19,192 nt of DNA, taken from positions 1 to 19,192 of the forward strand of contig DHTG01000085.1 of the NCBI GenBank assembly GCA_002411545.1. The letters run 5' to 3'. Both the position numbers and the translations under genes were made by a program. The DNA is from Bacteroidales bacterium UBA5266. GTDB taxonomy: Bacteria; Bacteroidota; Bacteroidia; Bacteroidales; WCHB1-69. Below are positions 1 to 6,485 of the stretch, piece by piece. The notes under the pieces are model-generated. The model saw only the letters and a list, made by a program, of their open reading frames with translations, made no database searches and was not told where the DNA came from. How positions within the stretch are numbered: the first letter of the stretch is position 1; every line of letters starts with the position of its first letter.

Positions 1-269
1 TTTTTGGCTTTGCTTGTAATCTGTATATAACAGCATGTTTTGTCAACATTTTCTATGGCTTTTCCGTGTGCCATCTCAATTTTCATTACTTGCCAGGCGT
101 AAGTCAATACCTCACTTACGACTCTCTTATCAATCTTCGACAATTTATTGACCTTATCGCATAACTCATTAAAATCTGTTTTACCCGTAATGATGGTTTT
201 AGCATAATAAAGTGTTTCACCTTCCTTGCTTAAAGAATTTTTACTTTGTGTGATTTTGTAAAATATCAT
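1..269 (-). CDS. HU-related DNA-binding protein, 3' end outside window
   Basis: The reading frame opens with ATG at 269 and is still open at base 1, so only the first 89 residues are visible. The pattern (YYAK...TGKTDFNEL...VNKLSKID...VSEVL) matches the Bacteroidota HU-related family, which is thought to bind and bend DNA in the nucleoid. In that family a Tyr-Ala strand is followed by a helical dimerisation segment. The expected G-x-V-x-LG turn is poorly conserved here (GKAIENVDKTCCY). It is preceded by the hairpin array and the terminator of the gene upstream, so it probably has its own promoter; a weak -7-like AATTTTTG lies at 305-312. The family assignment is by pattern only and the C-terminal half is unseen. 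Confidence 0.72.
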   Translation of the reverse strand, partial: MIFYKITQSKNSLSKEGETLYYAKTIITGKTDFNELCDKVNKLSKIDKRVVSEVLTYAWQVMKIEMAHGKAIENVDKTCCYIQITSKAK

Positions 270-315
270 GACTAAATAATTAAAAATTAAGAATTAAATA
301 TATGCAAAAATTTGG

Positions 316-477
316 CGGTACCGTAGACCCCCTTGAAACAAGTTAGGTTCAAAAAAATACCGCCTTGGTTTGCTTTTGAACCAAGCTTGGTTTGCGCGTG
401 AACCAAGCTTGGTTGGAACTCCAACCAAGGCACTATTTTACGCAAGCAAGCTTGGTTCAAGGGGCATTCTGGTACCG
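316..477. repeat. Imperfect inverted repeat enclosing a hairpin array
   Basis: The outer ends are 22-nt segments, 316-337 and 456-477. They are inverted copies of each other at 17 of 22 positions, and both contain GGTACC and CCCCTTGAA/TTCAAGGGG. Inside them lie three tandem 22-bp perfect hairpins (364-429) and two degenerate half-copies, at 335-350 (GAAACAAGTTAGGTTC) and around 445-460 (GCAAGCTTGGTTCAA). The block is richer in G and C than the surrounding DNA and has no convincing reading frame. It could be a small non-autonomous mobile element (MITE or REP-like), a structured leader for the HU-related gene at 1-269, or a protein-binding site. No target-site duplication was recognised at its edges. 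Confidence 0.8.
364..429. repeat. Three tandem 22-bp hairpin units
   Basis: The units are 364-385, 386-407 and 408-429, with no spacer between them. Each has the form CTTGGTT, 8 nt, AACCAAG. All three pairs of 7-bp arms are identical, while the central 8 nt differ: TGCTTTTG, TGCGCGTG and GGAACTCC. The third centre is itself GGA/TCC-complementary, which extends its stem. Junctions between units create the perfect 14-bp palindrome AACCAAGCTTGGTT twice (379-392 and 401-414). Conserved arms with diverged loops imply that the stems, rather than the loops, have been maintained. The function is unknown. Confidence 0.92.
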
Positions 478-561
478 TTGTAAAATATTGATAATAAAGA
501 TGATATATAAAGGTTTTCATTATAAAAATAATTGTTTAAACAATGAAATTGATAATAATTT

Positions 562-603
562 AATTAAAAAGAACCGATAGAAGTCGGTATGCTACCGGTT
601 CTT
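562..603 (-). terminator. Rho-independent terminator of the HU-related gene at 616-1017
   Basis: Read on the minus strand, a 12-bp stem (592-603 with 569-580, one G-T wobble) with an 11-nt loop is followed by TTTTTAATTAA. It begins 12 bases downstream of the stop codon. The loop region can also form an alternative short hairpin (TACCG with CGGTA), which is probably incidental. Confidence 0.88.
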
Positions 604-615
604 GTGAAAAAAATG

Positions 616-1017
616 TTAAGGAGTTTCGTCAGGTTTTACTTTAACGTACTCTAAGTTCTTTAACATTTTTTCCATGGACTTTCCGGGGGTAAAAACTATA
701 GAAGAGTTTTTGATAATTTGAGAAGTCACATCCTCTTCGTTTTCAACCCCCTCGCTGTGACAACTTAAACGGAAGTGTGCAAAATTTCCTAAATGGAGAT
801 TTCCTCCGCATTCAAGTTCCAGGTTCATGTAGGTCTCAAGCGCATCCAGCACCGCCAGCACATCGGTTCTGCTAACCGTTGTTGCCAACGAAATTAAGGT
901 CGCTAACTTGTCAAAATCCACTACTCCTGATTGTACAATTTGGGCGTAATACTTTTTTACGCCGCCGCCCGGTACGCCGGGTTCTGCCTTTAAGACAGAC
1001 TTGAATTTTACAGCCAT
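616..1017 (-). CDS. HU-related DNA-binding protein
   Basis: This 133-residue protein follows the Bacteroidota HU-related pattern: an N-terminal strand (MAVKFKSVLKAEPG), then YYAQIVQSGVVDFDKLATLI, then a helix with TDVLAVLDALE, then the turn GGNLHLGNFAHFRLS. The family is about this long. It most likely acts as a dimeric nucleoid or regulatory DNA-binding protein in the cytoplasm. The last 45 residues (from about 90) contain the usual RIxF-like FTPGKSMEKML segment. It starts at ATG 1017 with an imperfect -7 (TATTTTTA, 1039-1046) upstream, and a 5-bp hairpin (1066-1085) lies in the presumed leader. A strong terminator follows it. Codon use is slightly richer in G and C than in the two plus-strand paralogues, which suggests that the four copies have separate histories. 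Confidence 0.85.
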   Translation of the reverse strand: MAVKFKSVLKAEPGVPGGGVKKYYAQIVQSGVVDFDKLATLISLATTVSRTDVLAVLDALETYMNLELECGGNLHLGNFAHFRLSCHSEGVENEEDVTSQIIKNSSIVFTPGKSMEKMLKNLEYVKVKPDETP

Positions 1018-1597
1018 AGCATTAAAAATTTAAAAGGTTAAAAATAGGATTAATTATATGCCTAAGCCTCGTTAAAGACAGAGGCGAGATTTTACTATCG
1101 GTTATTCTTTTATTTGTGTACATGTTTAGCGTTTTTTTTATAGTTTGAGCCGTTTTATAGGTTTATATACTTTGTGCGTTTGCTATGATAAATACTGCTT
1201 ATTTCGCTATATTGTATAAAATTCGAAATATATTTCTATGGAATATTATTAAAATGATTTTTTGCTAAATTAATTTTAGTTTATATATACATCCATTCAA
1301 AATATAGTCAATTTTAATATCTTTTATGCCATATAAAACGCAGGAAAATGTATAGTATTGTATAAAAATATGAGAAAAAATAAAAAAAGTAAGAATAACA
1401 GTAAAATATACACCGATATATTTTAATAATATTAAATTATTTTAACATATAACCACAGAAAAAGAAAAAATAACAAAACGAACGTTGTAACTGAAGGAAA
1501 ATTAAATAATAACTAAGAGGGGAGAATTTAAAGAATTTTAACAAATAGGAAGGAGAAATTCAATTAAAAAGAAAAAAGAAAACTTAAAAAATGAAGC

Positions 1598-1704
1598 CGC
1601 AAGTTGCAGGTCGCAAGATAACGCCCAGATAAACAGATAACTGAAAGCTGAAAACTGAACACGTGATTCAATGCCGCAAAAGGCCGAAAACTGACAACTG
1701 ACAG
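1598..1704. repeat. Decayed short tandem repeats (CTGAAAA-type heptamers)
   Basis: Two low-complexity blocks lie side by side. One has a GCAAGTTGCAGGTCGCAAG motif at about 1598-1618. The other is a run of variants on AACTGAA/AACTGAC: CTGAAAGCTGAAAACTGAAC at 1641-1660 and again AAAACTGACAACTGACAG at 1688-1705. The copies are imperfect and interrupted. No coding or structural role is evident. Confidence 0.6.
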
Positions 1705-1768
1705 ATGATAGTATTTTACAACTACTACATAATGAATGAAATACAAAATAATTATTAAAAATTCAAGT

Positions 1769-1803
1769 TTTGTGTTTTAAATAACAAATATTTTGTATTT
1801 TTG
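1769..1803 (+). promoter_or_regulatory. Bacteroidota-type promoter for the two plus-strand HU-related genes
   Basis: TATTTTTG at 1796-1803 is a full match to the -7 consensus TAnnTTTG. TTTG at 1769-1772 can serve as the -33 element with a 23-bp spacer, at the long end of the usual range. It lies about 52 bp upstream of the ATG at 1856, with no other good match between. Confidence 0.65.
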
Positions 1804-1855
1804 CCAGAAATTGAAAAGGCTATTATCAAAAAGTAAAACATAAAAACAAAAAATT

Positions 1856-2179
1856 ATGATTTTGGAATATAGAATAGTGAAAGAAGACAGTCCCCTGTAT
1901 TCGGAGGGTGAAAAGATTGAACGAATTAAAATTGTTTTTCAGGCAGAAGATCACAAGAATGAATTTCTCAAAGGAATAGAAAAAGAATATGGCATATCGC
2001 CGGAAATAACGAAAGATGTTTTAGATTCGTTAAAAAAACTCACAAGTCAAGATTTTTGTATATCCATTCCCGGTCTAGGGACAATTGTTCCTCTTGTCCA
2101 AAAGGTAAAAATGCCGGGAAGAAAAAAGGGAACATACCGCATCGTTAAAGGGAGAAGCGTCGGACTATTTAAGAATTAA
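1856..2179 (+). CDS. Short HU-related DNA-binding protein
   Basis: This 107-residue protein is a clear paralogue of the next gene: EYRIVKEDSPLYSEGEKIER here against KYRKVKEVNPLDPEGEKIER there, and both have a PGRK loop near residue 85. The order strand, helix-rich segment (residues 30-68), IPGLGTIVP turn and basic PGRKKGTYRIVKGR arm fits the HU fold. DNA binding is therefore likely but inferred. It stops 8 residues after the arm and lacks the FIPSPELEERL segment of its neighbour, so it may be a naturally short or truncated copy. No frameshift that would restore the tail was seen in the following 42 bases. ATG at 1856 is the only plausible start and matches the paralogue. Confidence 0.78.
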   Translation: MILEYRIVKEDSPLYSEGEKIERIKIVFQAEDHKNEFLKGIEKEYGISPEITKDVLDSLKKLTSQDFCISIPGLGTIVPLVQKVKMPGRKKGTYRIVKGRSVGLFKN

Positions 2180-2221
2180 GAATCAAAAAATAAATCATTA
2201 ACAATTAAAAAACATTTTATT

Positions 2222-2704
2222 ATGGGTTTGAAGTATAGAAAAGTAAAAGAAGTTAACCCCTTAGATCCTGAGGGAGAAAAAATTGAACGTTATGAAGTAA
2301 TTGATCAAGGAGTAGTCGGTACGGATGAAATTGTCAAAGAAATGGAAGAAAGGTTTGGCATACCGGTGAAAAAGTCGAAAAACGTCGTGAAGTTATTAGT
2401 GAAATACATCAAAGTACGCTTGAGTCAGGGCTTACCGGCACCTATACCCACTTTTGGGACCTTCGTTCCTGTTACCAAGAAAGTGAAAGTGCCCGGCAGA
2501 AAAGGTAAAAAAGATAAAATCGTTGAAGTGAGAGAAATAGAATTTATACCGTCACCGGAGTTAGAGGAAAGATTACAAAACATTGAACTCGAGGAGGTAA
2601 AAGACGAAACCGACCCAACTGAAAACACTGATTCAACACAAGACCAATCGCAGACAAAAGAAAACCTTCCTAATCTACAAGTTCAAGTAAAATTTAAGAA
2701 ATAA
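2222..2704 (+). CDS. HU-related DNA-binding protein with acidic/Gln-rich tail
   Basis: This 160-residue protein carries an HU-like domain over residues 1-115. Its markers are KYRKVKEVNPL, the helical KEMEERFGIPV, IPTFGTFVP and the basic loop VPGRKGKKDKIVEVREIEF, ending in IPSPELEERLQNIE. A polar, acid-rich extension follows (about 118-150: repeated E, D, T, Q), then a short basic end (VQVKFKK). Such tails are common on nucleoid proteins and may contact partners or modulate DNA binding; that part is inference. It lies 42 bp after its short paralogue on the same strand, so the two are probably co-transcribed. Its last 11 bases overlap the 3' end of the interrupted lipoprotein gene on the other strand. 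Confidence 0.82.
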   Translation: MGLKYRKVKEVNPLDPEGEKIERYEVIDQGVVGTDEIVKEMEERFGIPVKKSKNVVKLLVKYIKVRLSQGLPAPIPTFGTFVPVTKKVKVPGRKGKKDKIVEVREIEFIPSPELEERLQNIELEEVKDETDPTENTDSTQDQSQTKENLPNLQVQVKFKK

Positions 2705-3053
2705 GTGGGAAGCCACATCCATCGTTATCATAACTCAATCCGATAAAAGCTGATCCATAAGAGTCGCCAAAAATAACATCTATTTCATGGCATTCTTCGT
2801 CATAAAAAATCGGTAGTACTGGAAGTAAAGAACTACATTGAGGGTGATTATATGAAAATTCATAAATCCTTATTTTGTGTTCTTTTTTTGATGTAGTCTC
2901 TTCAATATATTCAGTTACAGAAAAAAGACACTGATTCTTTTCTTTTATTTTTTTCTTAATGCAATAGGGAACATCTTTTCCAATCTCAACCTATTCACAA
3001 GAAAAGGGCATAAGCATAAATCCTGAAAGGAGTAAAATTATTAACTTTTTCAT
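2694..3053 (-). pseudogene. Lipoprotein gene interrupted by an in-frame amber codon
   Basis: From ATG 3053 a clean bacterial lipoprotein signal is readable: MKKLIILLLSGFMLMPFSC, with a lipobox Cys at residue 19. Codon 21 is TAG (2991-2993). Beyond it the same frame stays open for another 98 codons to TAA at 2694. It reads as ordinary protein with regularly placed Cys and aromatic residues (VPYCIKKKIKEKNQC, DEECHEIDVIFGD). No alternative start follows the stop, so as written the product ends after 20 residues. It is the last gene of the minus-strand group headed by the C25 remnant, 46 bp after the intact lipoprotein. A sequencing error or true pseudogenisation are both possible. The family is not recognised. 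Confidence 0.72.
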
Positions 3054-3099
3054 TTTCTGATTTTTTTAACATTATGTTGGTTTTTATTGTATGATAATT

Positions 3100-3654
3100 T
3101 TACTCCATTAACTTCCAAACCTCCCCGTCTCCATCTGTCCATTCCGTAATGCCTTTGCCTTTGATAATGGTTATATTAAGAGATGATTGAGGACTTTCCA
3201 AGAATACAGTATCGCCGAAAACAGCATAATTTTTTGTTGTTAACATATTTTCAACATTTTCATTTGTAATACTTGCGAGATAGTTTTCATTAGGGGATAA
3301 ATATAATTCAATAACAAGATGTATATGATTAAAATAAGAATCTCCGGGGAAAGACCCTGACCCAATTTCTCCTTTTATTTCAATATCTCCGTTAGAGATA
3401 AATTTATAATATGAACCACAGGCACACTTGCAATTCCTTTCATAGGCAGTATTACTATTATCTCCATAATAAGAAATCGTTGTTATCGTTGTTTTAAGCG
3501 TATCATTTTGAGTATTACAGAAGGTAAGGACTTTCCCCTTTGAATAAGGGGAATACATTTCGACTATCGGCATAGGAAAATCCAAACAGTATTGTTTGCA
3601 TCCGGTAAAATTTACTATCATTATAATAAAGAAAGATAAATGGCGTGTTTTCAT
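3100..3654 (-). CDS. Putative lipoprotein of unknown function
   Basis: This 184-residue protein starts with a short basic n-region and a hydrophobic core, ending in NFTGC with Cys19 as the expected lipidation site. It is therefore probably anchored to a membrane, perhaps the outer one. The mature part has a Cys-dense patch (NCKCACGSYY, about residues 74-83) and mixed beta-type sequence. It ends in WTDGDGEVWKLME. No family is recognised. The ATG at 3654 lies 5 bp after the stop of the T9SS-tagged gene, so the two are probably co-transcribed from the promoter at 4870-4899. Confidence 0.65.
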   Translation of the reverse strand: MKTRHLSFFIIMIVNFTGCKQYCLDFPMPIVEMYSPYSKGKVLTFCNTQNDTLKTTITTISYYGDNSNTAYERNCKCACGSYYKFISNGDIEIKGEIGSGSFPGDSYFNHIHLVIELYLSPNENYLASITNENVENMLTTKNYAVFGDTVFLESPQSSLNITIIKGKGITEWTDGDGEVWKLME

Positions 3655-3659
3655 ATCTA

Positions 3660-4826
3660 TTAATTTTTAATTAGTTTATACGTATATTTTTTTGCAGAGG
3701 AAGTAAATACTAATATGTATATTCCCTTACTCAATTCGGAAACCGAGAAATTAAAATAATAATTTCCGGCTGTTTGATTGTTTATATTTAATAAGGTTTT
3801 TAGTTTTGAACCGTTTACAGTATAAAGCTCCATTTTTACAAAAGCATTTTTATCCAAGGTATAAGAAACCGAAAATTCCGACTTGGCCGGATTTGGAAAA
3901 ATACTGAATTGGGAAGGGTCTATCATACCCTCTTTTATATCGGTTTTATTTTCTTCGTTTTCATCTTCCTGTTGTGGAATTAGCGACATTACCACCGGGT
4001 TACTGTTACACGGCTCTATTTTGGCTTCAAAATTTCCTCCTGCAGCATGGAATCCGGGACGCAAAATAATTTCATTGCCGGCTTTTAAGCTTACATCGGC
4101 TCCGGGCTGTATTTCAAACATAGCATTGTTTCGAATACTGTAATCGGAATGATACGTTACAATATCCCCACTATGAAAAACTTCATTATGAATGAATGTA
4201 AAATTGTCAAAGCAGCCGGTGCCGTGTATATTTATAGACGGATCTCCTAATAGATTATAGGCTTTCATATACCGTTTTGTCCTGTTCCTGTTCATTACCG
4301 ACCAGAAACGTTGCCAATACCGTTGCATTCCCAAATTAACAATGGCAGAAATATGATCTTCGTCTGTAAAGGCATCTCCAAATATTTTTTCTTCAATAGC
4401 TATATCACTATTAAAACATGAATTTACAGAAGATCCGAAATATGCAATCCCCCCCTTTTTTTCAGCTCGAATAAAAGACTCTCCAATGCAAGGTTCTGAA
4501 TAAGCAAAATTACCCGTTATACAGGCAAAGGAAAATATAAATGGAAATATTGTATTTGTTGCCCCTTCTATATTAGATTCAAAAATGGAAAAAGACCCTC
4601 CAGCTAAAAATTGATTCATTCCTATTTTTACAAATCCATTATTATAATTTGTCATAATAAATTGATGATAATCCGGTGCAGTATACTGAACCTGAGATTT
4701 TAAATCAGGATTATAAGTTAAAATAAATAAGAGTAAGAATAATACATGTATTATTCCTTGTTTAGGATTACGTTGATACTTGTTGTGTAAAACAACCCAA
4801 ATGTTAAAACAATTTTGTGCTTTCAT
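3660..4826 (-). CDS. C25 (gingipain-like) peptidase remnant with T9SS sorting domain
   Basis: This is a 388-residue protein. A hydrophobic segment at 26-38 after a long basic n-region may act as signal peptide. Residues 94-200 resemble the C-terminal half of a C25 cysteine-peptidase domain: PFIFSFACITGNF with the nucleophile-position Cys102, then GGIAYFGSSVN and LLGDPSINI. The N-terminal half of the domain is missing. Where active members have a GHGS-type His about 25 residues before the Cys, this protein reads AGGS (75-78). Activity is therefore doubtful. Residues about 225-273 are a beta-repeat with the PGFHAAGGNFEAKIEPC motif common in secreted Bacteroidota proteins. Residues 307-388 are a type IX secretion sorting domain (FSIFPNPAKSEFSV...YTYKLIKN), which predicts export and surface anchoring or release. 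Confidence 0.72.
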   Translation of the reverse strand: MKAQNCFNIWVVLHNKYQRNPKQGIIHVLFLLLFILTYNPDLKSQVQYTAPDYHQFIMTNYNNGFVKIGMNQFLAGGSFSIFESNIEGATNTIFPFIFSFACITGNFAYSEPCIGESFIRAEKKGGIAYFGSSVNSCFNSDIAIEEKIFGDAFTDEDHISAIVNLGMQRYWQRFWSVMNRNRTKRYMKAYNLLGDPSINIHGTGCFDNFTFIHNEVFHSGDIVTYHSDYSIRNNAMFEIQPGADVSLKAGNEIILRPGFHAAGGNFEAKIEPCNSNPVVMSLIPQQEDENEENKTDIKEGMIDPSQFSIFPNPAKSEFSVSYTLDKNAFVKMELYTVNGSKLKTLLNINNQTAGNYYFNFSVSELSKGIYILVFTSSAKKYTYKLIKN

Positions 4827-4869
4827 TTTTGATATTTTTTAATTAGTATTAATGTAGTTTGTTTTGCTG

Positions 4870-4899
4870 CAAAAATACATTAATTTTTAAATAAATCAA
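4870..4899 (-). promoter_or_regulatory. Bacteroidota-type promoter for the T9SS/lipoprotein operon
   Basis: On the minus strand TTG (4897-4899), a 19-bp spacer and TATTTTTG (4870-4877) give a near-ideal -33/-7 pair, about 44 bp before the ATG at 4826. It should drive the C25-remnant gene, the intact lipoprotein and the interrupted lipoprotein. Confidence 0.8.
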
Positions 4900-5024
4900 T
4901 ATATCTTTAATTATTTTCTCATTAATTTTTTAATGCCCGGAATATGAATGAAATGGGGAAAAACCAAAGGATTAGTTTTTAAATGAAATGATATAAAAGC
5001 AATCTATAAGTTTGTAGAAAAAAA

Positions 5025-6011
5025 TTAACTTCTAAAACCGATAATTTGCCGTACTTCGGCTATGGTTTTTCTTGCACTCTGACGTGCCTTTTCGGCTCCT
5101 TTATTCATAATTTCTTCAATATAAGAATCTTTTTCAGATAAGTCGAGGATACGTTCGCGCAGGGGATTACAAAATGCTATAATATCATCGGCTAATTGTT
5201 TTTTGAAATCGCCGTAACGTATGCTGCAGTCGGCATAGGTAGATTCAAAAAAGTGGAGTGTTTCAGGCTTTGATACGTGTTGCATTATGGTAAAAAGATT
5301 TTGTATTTCTTGCGATTTTTCCTGATTGGCTTGTGTAGGACCGGCATCGGTTTTGGCTTTCATGACTTTTTTGCGGATAATTTCCGGAGGGTCGATGAGG
5401 TAGATGGCATTTCCTTCTGATTTTCCCATTTTCAGGCTTCCGTCCAATCCCGGAATTTTTATCAGGTTTTCGCCGAAGTTATAGGCTTGGGGTTCGGTGA
5501 AATAATCGACTTTATACATACGGTTAAAACGTGCGGCAAACAAGCGGGTCATTTCAAGGTGTTGTTCTTGATCTTTTCCGACGGGAACCTTATGTGCTTT
5601 GTGTATTAATATATCGGCAGCCATTAAAGTGGGATAAGTCAACAGACCGGCATTGACATTATCGGGTTGTTGGCGGACTTTATCTTTAAAGGAAGTACAT
5701 CGTTGCAATTCACCTAAATATGCGTTCATATTTAAGAATAAGTATAATTCGATTACTTCAGGAACATCACTTTGTAGATATAAAGTAGCGATTTCGGGAT
5801 TCAAACCGGCTGCTAAATATTCAATGATAACTTGTTTGGCGCTGTTTTTTATATTTGCGGAGGTGGGATGGGTGGTTAAAGCATGATAATCGGCAATAAA
5901 GAAAAAACAATGATTTTCGGATTGCATTTTCACAAAGTTCTTCAATGCTCCGAAATAATTACCCAAATGAAGGTTTCCTGTAGATCGTATGCCGCTTACA
6001 ACTGTTTCCAT
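5025..6011 (-). CDS. trpS: Tryptophan-tRNA ligase
   Basis: This cytoplasmic class I aminoacyl-tRNA synthetase charges tRNA-Trp with Trp using ATP. The length, 328 residues, is normal for bacterial TrpRS. Both signature motifs are present: HLGN (15-18, the HIGH motif) and KMGKS (194-198, a variant of KMSKS). The family sequences SGIRSTGNLHLGNYFGAL, GLLTYPTLMAADIL and VPVGKDQEQHLEM are also present. The start ATG 6011 places the family's usual N-terminus right at residue 1. The gene follows the deaminase-like gene by 2 bp, so it is translated from the same transcript, driven by the promoter at 6428-6435. No leader resembling a T-box or attenuator was seen. Confidence 0.97.
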   Translation of the reverse strand: METVVSGIRSTGNLHLGNYFGALKNFVKMQSENHCFFFIADYHALTTHPTSANIKNSAKQVIIEYLAAGLNPEIATLYLQSDVPEVIELYLFLNMNAYLGELQRCTSFKDKVRQQPDNVNAGLLTYPTLMAADILIHKAHKVPVGKDQEQHLEMTRLFAARFNRMYKVDYFTEPQAYNFGENLIKIPGLDGSLKMGKSEGNAIYLIDPPEIIRKKVMKAKTDAGPTQANQEKSQEIQNLFTIMQHVSKPETLHFFESTYADCSIRYGDFKKQLADDIIAFCNPLRERILDLSEKDSYIEEIMNKGAEKARQSARKTIAEVRQIIGFRS

Positions 6012-6013
6012 TT

Positions 6014-6403
6014 TTATGTTTTTTTAGCGTTAAATTCCCGTAAACTAAATGCATTCAACAAAACGTTACGGGATAATTCCATATATTTTATTTTATTGTA
6101 TTCCAAATAGTAAATCTTCTTTATATGAGCTTGTTCGATGGCAGTGAGGCACATCGGACAAGGTTTTTCGCTTAAGTATAATTCATAATCGTTTAATAAA
6201 AATACATGTTGTTGTGCCCGTGTTTTTCTAATAGCCACTACAGCAGCGTGAGCAGTTGGATCGTCTTCTTCGAGGGTTTTGCTTGTCGTGGCATAGATTT
6301 CTTTATCTTTATATACCATTACAGCTCCCGCCAACAAACAGGAATCTTTGCCCTTAGCTATTGTTATACTTTTATCGATGTAGGTATGCTTGCTGCTTAA
6401 CAT
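6014..6403 (-). CDS. Deaminase-fold protein lacking the catalytic Glu
   Basis: This 129-residue protein has the zinc-dependent cytidine/guanine/tRNA-adenosine deaminase fold: AGAVMVYKDKEIYAT, DPTAHAAVVAIRKT and SEKPCPMCLTAI. The zinc ligands His52, Cys82 and Cys85 are kept. The proton-shuttling Glu of the HAE motif is Ala54 here (codons CAC GCT GCT), a change of two bases from GAA. Known members without this Glu are usually inactive, so the role is uncertain; it might bind substrate or RNA. An upstream in-frame extension to 6502 exists. ATG 6403 is preferred because the promoter (TAATTTTG, 6428-6435) would lie inside a longer gene and the domain begins just after this Met. trpS follows after 2 bp. 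Confidence 0.78.
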   Translation of the reverse strand: MLSSKHTYIDKSITIAKGKDSCLLAGAVMVYKDKEIYATTSKTLEEDDPTAHAAVVAIRKTRAQQHVFLLNDYELYLSEKPCPMCLTAIEQAHIKKIYYLEYNKIKYMELSRNVLLNAFSLREFNAKKT

Positions 6404-6427
6404 GCGTTTTTTTTGATTAAATCGCTG

Positions 6428-6435
6428 CAAAATTA
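6428..6435 (-). promoter_or_regulatory. -7 element (TAATTTTG) for the deaminase-trpS operon
   Basis: This is a full match to TAnnTTTG, 24 bp before ATG 6403 and inside the 82-bp gap after waaA. The -33 region is weak (TTC-type). Its position argues for the shorter deaminase start and for transcription of trpS independent of waaA. Confidence 0.6.
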
Positions 6436-6485
6436 CATTAAAAAAACGATAAAATGAAGGGGAGATATGAAAAATAAAACGAGAA

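Larger units (their letters stand above)
1018..1855. other. AT-rich gene-free gap between divergent HU-related genes
   Basis: This 838-bp stretch separates the divergent HU-related genes. No convincing gene was found in it. Positions 1100-1560 are very A/T rich, with runs of A. Positions 1600-1710 contain decayed short repeats (see the separate entry). The only well-formed regulatory signal is the promoter at 1769-1803. A short open frame on the minus strand, 1564-1746, translates the simple repeat and is not credible as a gene. Confidence 0.7.

Noticed and set aside
364..429. Possible CRISPR array
   Set aside because: The 14-bp palindrome recurs only twice, the intervals are 8 nt, and no cas gene is present. 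Hairpin units with 7-bp arms explain the pattern better.
392..580. Open frames on both strands across the hairpin array (also 287-520 minus)
   Set aside because: They translate the palindromic repeat, lack family resemblance and have no proper ribosome-binding context.
1564..1746. 60-codon minus-strand frame
   Set aside because: It is a translation of simple heptamer repeats with a hydrophobic, low-complexity product and no conserved pattern.
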